A stretch of DNA of 64,000 nucleotides. Origin: an uncultured Clostridia bacterium (GTDB lineage: Bacteria; Bacillota; Clostridia; Christensenellales; CAG-917). The notes below the pieces were generated by a model. The model did not search any database and had not been told where the DNA came from. It worked only from the letters and a program-made list of their open reading frames with translations. The DNA lies in assembly GCA_944332815.1 (NCBI GenBank), contig CALVKQ010000002.1, forward strand, positions 127,787 to 191,786, in the 5' to 3' direction. A program made the position numbers and the translations under genes. Positions 17,967 through 26,385 of the stretch are shown in pieces. Every line of letters begins with the position of its first letter. The first letter of the stretch is position 1.

Positions 17967-19670
17967 TCATATGAGCAAAATCAGAGATGATGCCACAAGG
18001 AACACGACGGCGACGGCTATCGTCCCCACTGCTCTCTCCCTGCGTTTTAAGAAGACGAACGGGCAAAGGATGAGTTCTGCGGCGAGCACCGCGACGATGC
18101 CCAAAAGGGACACGGAGAATGGCACGGAAGAGAAAGATATCCCACCTATCGCGTTCACGAATGCGGTGAAAGGCATGATGAGCCAGTCGGCTGCCCCGAC
18201 GAGCCCGTGCAGTCCCGTTATCAGCGAAAACGGCGTGATGACGAGCAAAAACAGATATATAAACATCGTGTACGGCAAAATGACGATGTTTGAGATGATG
18301 AAAAGAGTTTGGATGTTGCCGAAGAAATATGCCGCGAGCGGCATGGCGGTCAGGTTCGCCGCGACGGAAACGGAAACGGATTCCGCAGCATAAGTCAAAG
18401 CGCGCCGCGGCAGTTTCTCGCGAGCGTGCCTCGTCTTTTTGGTCTTTCCCTCCCCTTCTTCCGCCTCTTCGACGAGCGCGGCGATAGGGTCTTCCTCCTG
18501 CGAGCCGCCCGACATTATCGCAGCCGTGCCGTGCATGACGCGCGCTTCCGCACCGTCGGGTATACCGGAGGGCGACACTCTGTCCACCCCTTTCATAAGG
18601 AATTTTTTGAAAGCCGGAGCGAAAAGCATTATCCCGAGCAGCGAGAACACGGAAAGCAGAAAACCTACGTGCATGAGCGAGAAGGGACTGAACAGCATTA
18701 TGACCGCGGCGGCAAAGGACAGCGCGGAAAGCCCGTCGCTCTTCAAGCCGAACGCCGACCCGAAATTGAACACCGTCGTCATGACAAGTGCGCGCACGGC
18801 AGGTGGGACGAAATCGCAGAGCGCCACGTAGAATATCCCGACGCCGAGCACCACGGCGAGCGCGATCTTAGGATTTATACCGAGTTTGCGGAAGAGCCAA
18901 TAGACGGCGGTCGCGAGCGCGGTGATGTGAAGTCCGCTGACGGAAAGGACGTGCGCAAGTCCGCTCGCCTGTATGTTGCCGTAGAGCAGATCGTCTATGC
19001 CGCGTTTGTCGCCGATGACGAGCGCGCGTGCCACGGCGGAAGAGTTGCCGTCCATGTTTTCGTAAAACAGCCTGCTCACCGCGGTCTGCACTTCGAGGAT
19101 GAAACCGGGCTCCCCTTTCGCAAGAAATTCCGCGCTGTCGCCGCGAAGGGTGAAGTAAGTGCGGTTGAGCGCGTTTGAGGAAAAGAAAGTATCGAACGCG
19201 GTATGCCTCTCCGAGGAAAGGTAGCCCGTGAGGATGACTATGTCCCCTGCTCCGAAGTCGGGCGCTTCCATGGGCACGGTGACTCTGCATTCGCCGTCCG
19301 TCACCACGCCGTCCACGACCAGGCTCTCCACATAAAACTCCGCCATGCCGTCGGTGACGACGATCTCGCTCGCGACGCGCGCGGTGAACACGCCCTCGCG
19401 GTCGGCGACCAGATGAGAGTCGTAAACGTCCGCCGCGCCCGAACACGCCAGAAAACCTATAAAGAACGCGACGGCAAGATAGAGGTGTTTCCTGAACTTT
19501 CCCACCGCCCCGAAAAGCACGCATACCGCCACCGTGACGAGCAGCGGTATGAGCCTGTAAAGATGAGGAAGAGGGTAAAACGCTTCGGCAAGGAGGATGC
19601 CTGCCGCCATCAAAAGCGCGAAAAAGCAGACCGGTCTGCGATTGAACAGCCGTCTGCCGCGCACCGTCAT
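17967..19670 (-). CDS. comEC: ComEC/Rec2-type competence channel protein
   Basis: 567-residue polytopic membrane protein. Two or three N-terminal helices lead into an OB-like extracellular region (~90-190). The competence core with NIQASGLAHVLSVSGLHI and VPPAVRALVMTTVFNFG is diagnostic for the channel that takes up single-stranded DNA. The C-terminal metallo-beta-lactamase-like nuclease domain of longer ComEC proteins is missing: the protein ends in membrane helices. A ~60-residue charged insert (about 370-430) interrupts the helices. No comEA is seen nearby. The stop overlaps the start of nothing, but the gene lies directly downstream of the DUF1667 gene with a 4-base overlap, suggesting cotranscription. 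Confidence 0.88.
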   Translation of the reverse strand: MTVRGRRLFNRRPVCFFALLMAAGILLAEAFYPLPHLYRLIPLLVTVAVCVLFGAVGKFRKHLYLAVAFFIGFLACSGAADVYDSHLVADREGVFTARVASEIVVTDGMAEFYVESLVVDGVVTDGECRVTVPMEAPDFGAGDIVILTGYLSSERHTAFDTFFSSNALNRTYFTLRGDSAEFLAKGEPGFILEVQTAVSRLFYENMDGNSSAVARALVIGDKRGIDDLLYGNIQASGLAHVLSVSGLHITALATAVYWLFRKLGINPKIALAVVLGVGIFYVALCDFVPPAVRALVMTTVFNFGSAFGLKSDGLSALSFAAAVIMLFSPFSLMHVGFLLSVFSLLGIMLFAPAFKKFLMKGVDRVSPSGIPDGAEARVMHGTAAIMSGGSQEEDPIAALVEEAEEGEGKTKKTRHAREKLPRRALTYAAESVSVSVAANLTAMPLAAYFFGNIQTLFIISNIVILPYTMFIYLFLLVITPFSLITGLHGLVGAADWLIMPFTAFVNAIGGISFSSVPFSVSLLGIVAVLAAELILCPFVFLKRRERAVGTIAVAVVFLVASSLILLI

Positions 19671-20026
19671 CTGTTCACGGCATGAGGCAGAGGTCTGCCC
19701 GTCACAACGATGTCCGAATGCAGCCCCAGGACGTCCTTGTCCACCACCAGACCGATGTCGGCGTCCGAGGGCGCGACCAGCTCACGCGCTCTTTGCAAAA
19801 CGTCGAACATCCTGTCCTTGGGCACGGGGGCGGAAGTTTTGACGGGCACGACTCCACCGTCCGCGGTGCGGATGAGCGTGGTGACCGTGCGCACGGGGGC
19901 GGTATATTCGGAGATGCCGTACTCCAAACCGCGCTTGCAGGTGTAGCCGCGCACCACCACCTTGCCGTCCTCTTCCGTGATATCCAAAGGGCACCCCATG
20001 GGGCAATTTATGCAAATGGTCTTCAT
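19667..20026 (-). CDS. DUF1667 protein of a glycerol-3-phosphate dehydrogenase-like complex
   Basis: 119 residues opening with MKTICINCPMGCPLDI, a Cys-x2-Cys-P-x-G-Cys arrangement, and a further cysteine at YTCKRGLEYG. These cysteines suggest a metal or Fe-S site. The start at 20026 overlaps the stop of the flavoprotein gene by 4 bases. The trio GlpA-like, FAD/NAD oxidoreductase and DUF1667 protein is a recurrent operon in Bacillota, and the small protein is presumed to be an electron-transfer or assembly partner. Exact role unproven. Confidence 0.85.
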   Translation of the reverse strand: MKTICINCPMGCPLDITEEDGKVVVRGYTCKRGLEYGISEYTAPVRTVTTLIRTADGGVVPVKTSAPVPKDRMFDVLQRARELVAPSDADIGLVVDKDVLGLHSDIVVTGRPLPHAVNR

Positions 20027-21261
20027 ATCTCCAACCTCACGGTAACGTCGCCGTCGAGCGCCGACCTGTCCAGCGCGATCTTTTCCATTTCGCCGGGAGC
20101 TACTATCATGCGTTTTTTGGAATACAACACGCGTCCGCCGCACTCCGCGACGACCTTACAGTTTTTGTACACGTTGTCCGTGCGGAAGAATATCTCCACG
20201 TTTCCGCCGCCTCCGTGCACACGCTGCGGCAGGGCGTATCTTACCCCCTTGCCCACGTTTACGCCGAACACTCCGCCGTCCGTTTCGGGCGCGCCTTTGA
20301 GGGCGTAACTCGCAGCGGCGGCGCCTGCTATCTCCGCCTCATGGGACACGTTGTCCACAAGGTCGTGGACGTGAAGCACGTTTCCGCAGGAGAATATGCC
20401 CGGGACGGAGGTCATCCTGTTTTCGTCCACCTCCGCGCCCGAAGTCACGCGGCTCATCTCCACACCCGACCCGTTGAGGATGTCGTTTTCGGGGATGAGC
20501 CCGACGGAGAGCAGCAAACAGTCGCAGGGGATGAACTTCTCCTCGGAAAGCACGGGTTTCCTGTGCTCGTCCACGGGAGCGTAATACAGCCCTTCCATGC
20601 GCGGCTTGCCCACCACGCGCGTTACCGTATGGCTGTAATCTATCGGGATGCCGAAGTCTTCCAAACACTGCACGATGTTGCGTTTGAGTCCGCCGGAATA
20701 AGGCATGAGCTCTATGACTCGCTCGACGTGCGCGCCTTCCAGGGTCATGCGCCTTGCCATGATGAGCCCGATGTCGCCGCTCCCGAGGATGACGATGCGC
20801 CTGCCCACGAGGTAGCCCTCTATGTTGCACATCTTCTGCGCCATGCCTGCGGTGTAAATGCCTGCCGGTCTGGTGCCGGCAAGAGCTATCGCTCCGGCGG
20901 TGCGCTCTCTGCACCCCATCGCCAGCACGACCGCCCCTGCTTTGAGGTGCACGAGCCCCTCTTCGGGCGAAAGCACGGTGACGTCGCCGTCCGCTCCGAC
21001 GGCGAGCGCCATAGCGTTCAGTATCACTTTGACATCGGTCTTAGCGAGTTTCTTTTCAAAACGGTCGGCGTACTCGGGGCCTGTCAGCTCCTCGCCGAAA
21101 TAATGCAAGCCGAACCCTGCGTGGATGCACTGGTTGAGTATGCCTCCGAGGCGCACGTCGCGTTCGAGCAACAGCACTTTTGCGCCCTTTTCGTGGGCGG
21201 CGAGCGCCGCAGCCATTCCGGCAGGGCCTCCGCCTATGACCAACACGTCATACTTCGTCAT
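20023..21261 (-). CDS. FAD/NAD(P)-binding oxidoreductase, second subunit of the GlpA-like complex
   Basis: 412-residue flavoprotein of the pyridine nucleotide-disulfide oxidoreductase superfamily. FAD motif DVLVIGGGPAGMAAALAAHE is at the N-terminus and the NAD motif RRIVILGSGDIGLIMARRM is near residue 160. A TSVPGIFSCGNVLHVHDLVD block ends the second nucleotide fold, and HAGFGLHYFGEELTGPEYA is family-typical. It lacks a CxxC redox disulfide. The start at 21261 is chosen from GGAGG eight bases upstream; it overlaps the preceding gene by 14 bases, so translation is coupled. Probably receives electrons from the GlpA-like subunit. Confidence 0.88.
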   Translation of the reverse strand: MTKYDVLVIGGGPAGMAAALAAHEKGAKVLLLERDVRLGGILNQCIHAGFGLHYFGEELTGPEYADRFEKKLAKTDVKVILNAMALAVGADGDVTVLSPEEGLVHLKAGAVVLAMGCRERTAGAIALAGTRPAGIYTAGMAQKMCNIEGYLVGRRIVILGSGDIGLIMARRMTLEGAHVERVIELMPYSGGLKRNIVQCLEDFGIPIDYSHTVTRVVGKPRMEGLYYAPVDEHRKPVLSEEKFIPCDCLLLSVGLIPENDILNGSGVEMSRVTSGAEVDENRMTSVPGIFSCGNVLHVHDLVDNVSHEAEIAGAAAASYALKGAPETDGGVFGVNVGKGVRYALPQRVHGGGGNVEIFFRTDNVYKNCKVVAECGGRVLYSKKRMIVAPGEMEKIALDRSALDGDVTVRLEI

Positions 21262-22687
21262 AGCCGTCCTCCTTGACCGCAAGCAGCGCTATCTCGGAAT
21301 GCCCTGCGCCCTTTCTTATCTCGCGAATCGGGATGCCGAGTTCCTCGGAAATTATCTCCATCACCCTCGTGGAACAGAAGCCTCCCTGACATCTGCCCAT
21401 ACCTGCCCTGACGCGCCGCTTCACCGCGTCCACGGTGCGCGCAGGCAAGGGGGATCTTACGGCGGCGACTATCTCCGCCTCCGTGACCTTTTCGCACCTG
21501 CAAACTATCTTTCCCCACCGCGCGTCCTTCGCGATGAGAGCGTTTAGTCCCTCTTCGTCGAGATCCGCAAGACGCGGACGCACGGGAGGACGGACGATGT
21601 AACTCTCTTTGAGGGGCAGAGGAAGCTCTTTGAGCACAAGTTCCTCCACGTACTCCGCGATCGCCGGCGCGCTCGTGAGCCCGGGGGAACATATCCCTGC
21701 CGTTATTATCAGCCCTTTGACCTTTTCGGAAGGAGCGACGATGAAATCATGTCCGACCACGGTACGCACTCCGCAATAAACGCGTATGCACTTCCCGAAG
21801 GAGGGACGAGCGTAAGTGAGGGGCACGTTGCGGCGTATCTCTTCCAGACCCTCCGCCGTGACGGAGGTGTCGTCCTTCTCCGCCGGCGTGGAAGTGGGCC
21901 CGTAAATGACGTTGCCGTCCGCCGTCGGAGCGACGAGGATGCCCTTGCCTGCCGCCGTGGGCAGGGGGAATATGACCGTGGAAACATTCTCGCGTTCGGT
22001 GTGATCCAGGACGTAATACTCCCCTTTTCTGAACTCCGTGCGGTAAGTTTCCGCCCCCGCCATCGCGTTCACCGCGGACGCTTCCGCGCCGGCGCAGTTG
22101 ACCACCGTCTTTGCGCGGAACTCACCCTTCGCAGTGCCCACCACGAAAACGCCGTCCTCTTTTTTGAGGGAAAGGACGGCGCACTCCGTCAGTATCTCCG
22201 CCCCGTTGAGCACCGCCCTGTCCGCAAGCGCTATGGCGAGTTGATAGGGGGAGATAACGCCTGCGTCGGGCGCGTAGAGCGCCGCCACGACCCCTTCCGC
22301 CAACATGGGTTCGATGCGGAGCGCGCGCTCGCGCGAAAGCACCTCGGCGCGCACGCCGTTCAGATCCGCTTTGCGTTTGAGTTCGGCAAGCCCTTCCTCT
22401 CCGCCCTCGCGCGCAGCGACCAAAGAACCGCACTTCAAAGCAGGCACGTTCAGTTCATCAGCCAGCTGCCAGACGAGCGCGTTGCCGCGGACGTTGAAAC
22501 GCGCTTTCAGGGTCCCGGGCTCGCAGTCGTAGCCTGCGTGGACTATGCCGCTGTTGGCGCGCGTCGCGCCCACCGCGACGTCGTCGCCCGACTCTAAAAG
22601 ACAAACGGAAGCGGCACGGCGCGCCAGCCTGTCCAACACCGCGCACCCTACTATGCCGCCTCCGATAACTATCACATCTTTTGTCAC
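21248..22687 (-). CDS. GlpA-like FAD-dependent dehydrogenase with BFD [2Fe-2S] domain
   Basis: 479 residues. The DAO-type FAD domain starts at KDVIVIGGGIVGCAVLDRL, with ANSGIVHAGYD and the C-terminal RPPVRPRL segment as in glycerol-3-phosphate dehydrogenases. The last ~90 residues form a bacterioferritin-associated-ferredoxin-like unit with CRCEKVTEAEI and GRCQGGFCS supplying four cysteines for a [2Fe-2S] cluster, as in anaerobic GlpA. The GTG at 22687 is preferred: it gives the conserved N-terminus and has AAGG about 7 bases upstream. First gene of the three-gene redox operon. Substrate is most likely sn-glycerol 3-phosphate, but other hydroxy acids are possible. Confidence 0.88.
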   Translation of the reverse strand: MTKDVIVIGGGIVGCAVLDRLARRAASVCLLESGDDVAVGATRANSGIVHAGYDCEPGTLKARFNVRGNALVWQLADELNVPALKCGSLVAAREGGEEGLAELKRKADLNGVRAEVLSRERALRIEPMLAEGVVAALYAPDAGVISPYQLAIALADRAVLNGAEILTECAVLSLKKEDGVFVVGTAKGEFRAKTVVNCAGAEASAVNAMAGAETYRTEFRKGEYYVLDHTERENVSTVIFPLPTAAGKGILVAPTADGNVIYGPTSTPAEKDDTSVTAEGLEEIRRNVPLTYARPSFGKCIRVYCGVRTVVGHDFIVAPSEKVKGLIITAGICSPGLTSAPAIAEYVEELVLKELPLPLKESYIVRPPVRPRLADLDEEGLNALIAKDARWGKIVCRCEKVTEAEIVAAVRSPLPARTVDAVKRRVRAGMGRCQGGFCSTRVMEIISEELGIPIREIRKGAGHSEIALLAVKEDGYDEV

Positions 22688-22724
22688 AACACACCTTTTA
22701 CGCGTCAAAAAGCGCACATAAAAC

Positions 22725-23255
22725 CTATTTTGCGAATTTTTTCTTGTACATCTTGATATTGTCGCGGATGATGAGTTCCGCAAACGCGCGGTCCTTCACC
22801 TGGAACACCGTCGTGTCCTTTCCTTCCAGCTGTTTGTACACACGGAAGAAGTGCGAGATCTCGTCCATGATGTGAGGAGGCAGCTCGTCCACTTCCTTGT
22901 AAATGTTCCAGTTGGGGTCCTTGAACGGGATGGCTATTATCTTATAATCCATCTCGCCGCCGTCCTGCATCATGACCACGCCTATCGGATAGCACCTGAC
23001 CGTCGCAAGAGGGACTATGTTCTCCGAACACAGCACCAGTACGTCGAGGGGGTCGTTGTCCTCCGAGTAAGTGCGAGGGATGAAACCGTAGTTGGCAGGA
23101 TAGTGCGTGGAGGTGTACAGCACTCTGTCCAGGATGAGCAAGCCGGTGTCCTTGTCCAGCTCGTACTTGTTCTTGCTCCCTTTCGGGATCTCTATGACCG
23201 CAACGAAATCCGTGGGTGTGATGCGCGACGGATCAATGTCATGCCATATGCTCAT
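22725..23255 (-). CDS. ppa: Inorganic pyrophosphatase, family I
   Basis: Soluble 176-residue enzyme that hydrolyses pyrophosphate to two phosphates and so drives biosynthetic reactions. The family I signature with metal-binding aspartates is exact (SEDNDPLDVLVL). Other catalytic residues are in EIPKGSKNKYELDKDTG and YPANYGFIPRTY. Length matches prokaryotic family I enzymes. It lies 37 bases upstream of the GlpA-like start and 42 bases downstream of the M20 gene, all on one strand. Confidence 0.96.
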   Translation of the reverse strand: MSIWHDIDPSRITPTDFVAVIEIPKGSKNKYELDKDTGLLILDRVLYTSTHYPANYGFIPRTYSEDNDPLDVLVLCSENIVPLATVRCYPIGVVMMQDGGEMDYKIIAIPFKDPNWNIYKEVDELPPHIMDEISHFFRVYKQLEGKDTTVFQVKDRAFAELIIRDNIKMYKKKFAK

Positions 23256-23297
23256 GGTATCTCTCCTTTCCCTTCTCCCTTCCCCCGTGGGAGTATT

Positions 23298-24620
23298 TTA
23301 TTTGTAACCTTTCAGGTAGGTCTTGAAGAAGTTCACTCCCCCGACGAGGGAGGAGATGCTCACATTCTCGTTGGCGGCGTGCATGGAATCCAGCTGTTCC
23401 TGGCTGAGTTTGCAGGGGGTGCAACGGATGGCGCAGGGGGTGATGGTCTGCATCGTCCTGCAATCCGTGCCGCCGAAGATGAGGTAGGGCGCGGTCCCAC
23501 AGTCGGGGAAGACGCGTGCGATCGTGTCCGCAAAGTACTTGTAATCCGCGCTGTTCACATCCACCATCGGGGACGCCTCACGGCACTCCATGGGATGAGT
23601 TTCGATGTCAAAGCGCGCGGCAATGCGGCGCAGTTTTTCAAGACAGAGCTTGCTGTCGTCGCCGGGCGCGAAACGCAGATTCGCGGTCATGCTCGCCTCC
23701 TGGGGTATCACGTTGGGCGCGGCGGAACCCTGCGCCATAGTGAACGTCATCGTAGTCCCCAAAAGCGCCGCTCCGAAGGGAGTGAGTTTGGGCAGCACTT
23801 TGACGATGAGCGGTTTGAACACGTCCGCGTGTTTGGTGACGAACGCCAGCGCTCCCGTGAGCCCCGAGGACATCCCTTTGAGCATGGCGAGCGCCGCAGG
23901 CGTCATGCGCGGTTTGAACACGGTGTGCGTTTCGCAGTAATGCACGAACGCGGCGAGGCGCGCAAACGGCGTGTTCCTGGGGGGCGAGGAGGAGTGCCCT
24001 CCTTTGCTGCGCGCCACGAACTTCACGTCGCAGTAGCCCTTTTCTATTATGCCTATCATCGCGAAAGGCTTGGTCATGCCCGGGAACGCCTGTTCCACTA
24101 TCGCGCCGCCCTCGTCTATCGCGACCGCAGGCTTGACGCCGTGCTCCACCAGCCAGTCGCGGCAGTAAGCGGCTCCGTGCCCGGAAGTTTCCTCATTGTC
24201 GGAATAGCACAGATACACGTCCTGTTCGGGGGTGAACCCCTCCGCGATGAGCTCCTCCACGCTGCGGATGGTGCAAAAGAGGGTGTTCTTGCAATCCATT
24301 GTGCCGCGCCCCCACACTTTGCCGTCCGCGACGGTGGCGGAAAAAGGAGGATACTTCCAATCCCCTTCCGCAGGCACGACGTCCTGATGCGCCATGAGCA
24401 CGAGAGGTCTTGAAGAGGACTTGCCTTTCCATTTGAACATGAGCGCGTCGCTCTGCTCTCCGCCGGGCATGATGACCTCGCACGCGGAATAGACGCCGGG
24501 GAACTCCTCCGCAAGCGTCTTCCTGAACGCCGCGAAACTCTTGCGGTCCACCCCGGTCACTGTGGGGATGCGGATGAGCTTGCAAAAACTTTCCGCATAC
24601 AGTTTTGCTTTGTCGGACAT
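23298..24620 (-). CDS. M20 family metallopeptidase (carboxypeptidase S/PM20D1-like)
   Basis: 440-residue dinuclear zinc hydrolase. Ligands and catalytic residues are all visible: His in VLMAHQDVVPAE, bridging Asp in GRGTMDCKN, the general base pair in SDNEETSGHG, and the late His in DSMHAANENVSI. The dimerisation lid is inserted between them (SKGGHSSSPPRNTP...). The subgroup suggests cleavage or condensation of N-acyl amino acids or peptides. No signal peptide, so cytoplasmic. Upstream 290 bases hold no gene. Confidence 0.92.
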   Translation of the reverse strand: MSDKAKLYAESFCKLIRIPTVTGVDRKSFAAFRKTLAEEFPGVYSACEVIMPGGEQSDALMFKWKGKSSSRPLVLMAHQDVVPAEGDWKYPPFSATVADGKVWGRGTMDCKNTLFCTIRSVEELIAEGFTPEQDVYLCYSDNEETSGHGAAYCRDWLVEHGVKPAVAIDEGGAIVEQAFPGMTKPFAMIGIIEKGYCDVKFVARSKGGHSSSPPRNTPFARLAAFVHYCETHTVFKPRMTPAALAMLKGMSSGLTGALAFVTKHADVFKPLIVKVLPKLTPFGAALLGTTMTFTMAQGSAAPNVIPQEASMTANLRFAPGDDSKLCLEKLRRIAARFDIETHPMECREASPMVDVNSADYKYFADTIARVFPDCGTAPYLIFGGTDCRTMQTITPCAIRCTPCKLSQEQLDSMHAANENVSISSLVGGVNFFKTYLKGYK

Positions 24621-24861
24621 AACCGATGACCTCCGATGCGCGCACGAGCGGCACGCGTGCGCCGTATATGCGCTTGATGTTTATAGTTAATTCTATCCTA
24701 CGCGCGCGGTAAAGTCAAGCACGACTGCGGCGCGCGTGCCGACGCGGTCTGCCCTAAGCGCGAGATCCACCCGTTTTGATGGCGGAAAACGCTCCGCCGC
24801 GCGGCAAAACTTTCTCTTGTCACGCTTCTTGCCTCCGCGTCCGCCGCCCTCTTTGCCGCCA
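24621..24861. other. Gene-free spacer between mrp and the M20 gene
   Basis: GC-rich DNA with a short AT-rich patch near 24675-24700 that could hold the M20 promoter. No credible frame or RNA gene. Confidence 0.5.
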
Positions 24862-24890
24862 AAGCAAAAGGCAGCCGCGCCGCGGCTGCC
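24862..24890 (-). terminator. Intrinsic terminator after the Mrp-like gene
   Basis: Near-perfect GGCAGCCGCG/CGCGGCTGCC hairpin, followed on the minus strand by TTTTGCTTT, 25 bases after the stop. Confidence 0.85.
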
Positions 24891-24914
24891 GCTTGACTTT
24901 TCCGCACGTTCGGT

Positions 24915-25724
24915 TCAGACCAGATCTTCCAGCTGTTTTACGATCGCTTCGTCGGCGTCCTCCACCAGCCCTTCGTCCACCGTTGCCGCAAGGTCGGGGC
25001 GTATTGGCAGCTTCGCGACACGGGGTATGGAGAAGCGTTCGGCGGTTTCATCCGCATGGCTTTTGCCGAAGATCTCCTCTCTCCTGCCGCACTCCGGGCA
25101 CTCGTAGTAAGACATGTTCTCCACCAGCCCGAGGACGGGGATGTCCATCATCTTTGCCATGTTGACGGCTTTGGACACTATCATCCCCACCAATTCCTGC
25201 GGAGATGTGACCACGATTATGCCGTCGAGAGGCAGCGACTGGAACACCGTGAGCGGCACATCGCCCGTGCCGGGAGGCATATCCACGAACATATAGTCCA
25301 CATCCCCCCATACCACGTCGCGCCAGAACTGTTTGACGGTTTCCGCAAGGATGGGTCCGCGCCATATCACGGGCTTGCTCTCGTCCTCTATGAGCAGATT
25401 GAGGGACATGACCTCGATGCCCGTGCGAGTCTTGACAGGGAGGATGAGTTTGCCGTCCATGCTCTCCGCCCTCTCGCGGCTGACGCCGAAGGAACGGGGC
25501 ACGGAAGGACCGGTTATATCCGCGTCCAGCACCGCGACTTTTTTGCCTTCGCGCGCCTTGCCGACCGCAAGGAGAGAGGTCACGAGGGACTTGCCCACGC
25601 CGCCCTTTCCGCTGACTACGCCTATAACTTTTTTAACATTGCTCAGTTCGTTTTGCTTGACGAGGAAGCTCTCCTTGCCGCACTTGGAAGAACAGCTCTC
25701 GCAATCGTGACTGCAACCTGCCAT
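24915..25724 (-). CDS. Mrp/NBP35-type P-loop ATPase for Fe-S cluster transfer
   Basis: 269 residues. The deviant Walker A GVVSGKGGVGKSLVTSLLA is near residue 38. VFVDMPPGTGDVPLTV and ALGLVENMSYYECPECG follow, the latter carrying the CxxC that binds a bridging [4Fe-4S] cluster. The N-terminus MAGCSHDCESCSSKCG has a four-cysteine NBP35-like arrangement, so a second cluster is likely. The frame is open to 25886, but the start at 25724 has GGAGG six bases away and the family N-terminus. Single gene, with a strong terminator downstream. Confidence 0.93.
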   Translation of the reverse strand: MAGCSHDCESCSSKCGKESFLVKQNELSNVKKVIGVVSGKGGVGKSLVTSLLAVGKAREGKKVAVLDADITGPSVPRSFGVSRERAESMDGKLILPVKTRTGIEVMSLNLLIEDESKPVIWRGPILAETVKQFWRDVVWGDVDYMFVDMPPGTGDVPLTVFQSLPLDGIIVVTSPQELVGMIVSKAVNMAKMMDIPVLGLVENMSYYECPECGRREEIFGKSHADETAERFSIPRVAKLPIRPDLAATVDEGLVEDADEAIVKQLEDLV

Positions 25725-26031
25725 AATATGCCTCCGAATGGAACTAGGGCTATTATCATCCTCGCGCGCGCGGATGTCAACCGTTAAAAGGCTCGCAGGC
25801 TCAATTTTTGTTTCCCATGCCGCGCAGGAGCCGCGCATAAGCACGCCCGTCCCGTTCCGCGCGCCTGCTCCGCTTCGGGGCGACATGCCGCGATGTCATT
25901 TGCGCTCTTACCCTGAACCATACCGTAGCGGAACGCAGGCAATAGTATACCACAAGGTCCGCCCGTGCGAAAGCGCCGAAAAGAACTGCGCTGCGGTTTG
26001 TTCGTGTTAGTCCGATCCGGCATAAAGCAAA
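25725..26031. repeat. Gene-free spacer holding a decayed relative of the MITE-like element
   Basis: From about 25935 to 26022, the segments GCAATAGTATA, GCGAAAGCGCCGAAAAGAA and GTTCGTGTTAGTCCGATCC match the right part of the element at 31850-32132 at many positions, ending in GGCATA. No matching left end is visible. No gene in the interval. Confidence 0.55.
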
Positions 26032-26054
26032 GGACGCAGCGTACTGCCGCGTCC
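26032..26054 (-). terminator. Possible terminator after the iron operon
   Basis: GGACGC/GCGTCC arms with an 11-base loop. The minus strand continues CTTTGCTTT. Weak, but placed 35 bases after the last gene. Confidence 0.45.
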
Positions 26055-26088
26055 CATGCTGTTTAAGGAGAGAAATACGGTTTGCCAT

Positions 26089-26385
26089 TCAGGCGCATCG
26101 TGTTGTGTTGTCGTCCGACTTTTCGGACGGGAGGGAGTGCGCGCAGTTTGCGCACCCCGAGCAGCAGCCGGAACAGTGATGCGGCGCTGCCGCCTGTTTG
26201 CCGTCGGCTTTCTTTTGCGCGTCGTCATGCGTGTCGCGCGCGGCGGCGGCACAGTTTGCGGAGCAGTGGGTGCAATCCGCGCAGCCGGAGGGTTTGCCCT
26301 TGACTTTGCGTATCACCGCCGACACCGCGACCGCCGCCACTACGACTACGCATAGCACGATCACAAGTATATCCACAGAGGTCAT
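26089..26385 (-). CDS. FeoB-associated Cys-rich membrane protein
   Basis: 98 residues: one N-terminal transmembrane helix (~5-24), then a cytoplasmic tail with CADCTHCSANC and, after a polar linker, HHCSGCCSGCANCAH. The cysteine and histidine clusters suggest Fe(II) binding or handover. Small Cys-rich partners after feoB are a known family in Bacillota. Its ATG overlaps the feoB stop (ATGA), so it is translationally coupled. Last gene of the operon. Confidence 0.9.
   Translation of the reverse strand: MTSVDILVIVLCVVVVAAVAVSAVIRKVKGKPSGCADCTHCSANCAAAARDTHDDAQKKADGKQAAAPHHCSGCCSGCANCAHSLPSEKSDDNTTRCA

Noticed and set aside
24698-24907. Minus-strand frame of 69 codons between mrp and the M20 gene
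   Set aside because: It runs through the terminator hairpin, lacks a ribosome-binding site and shows no protein-like pattern.
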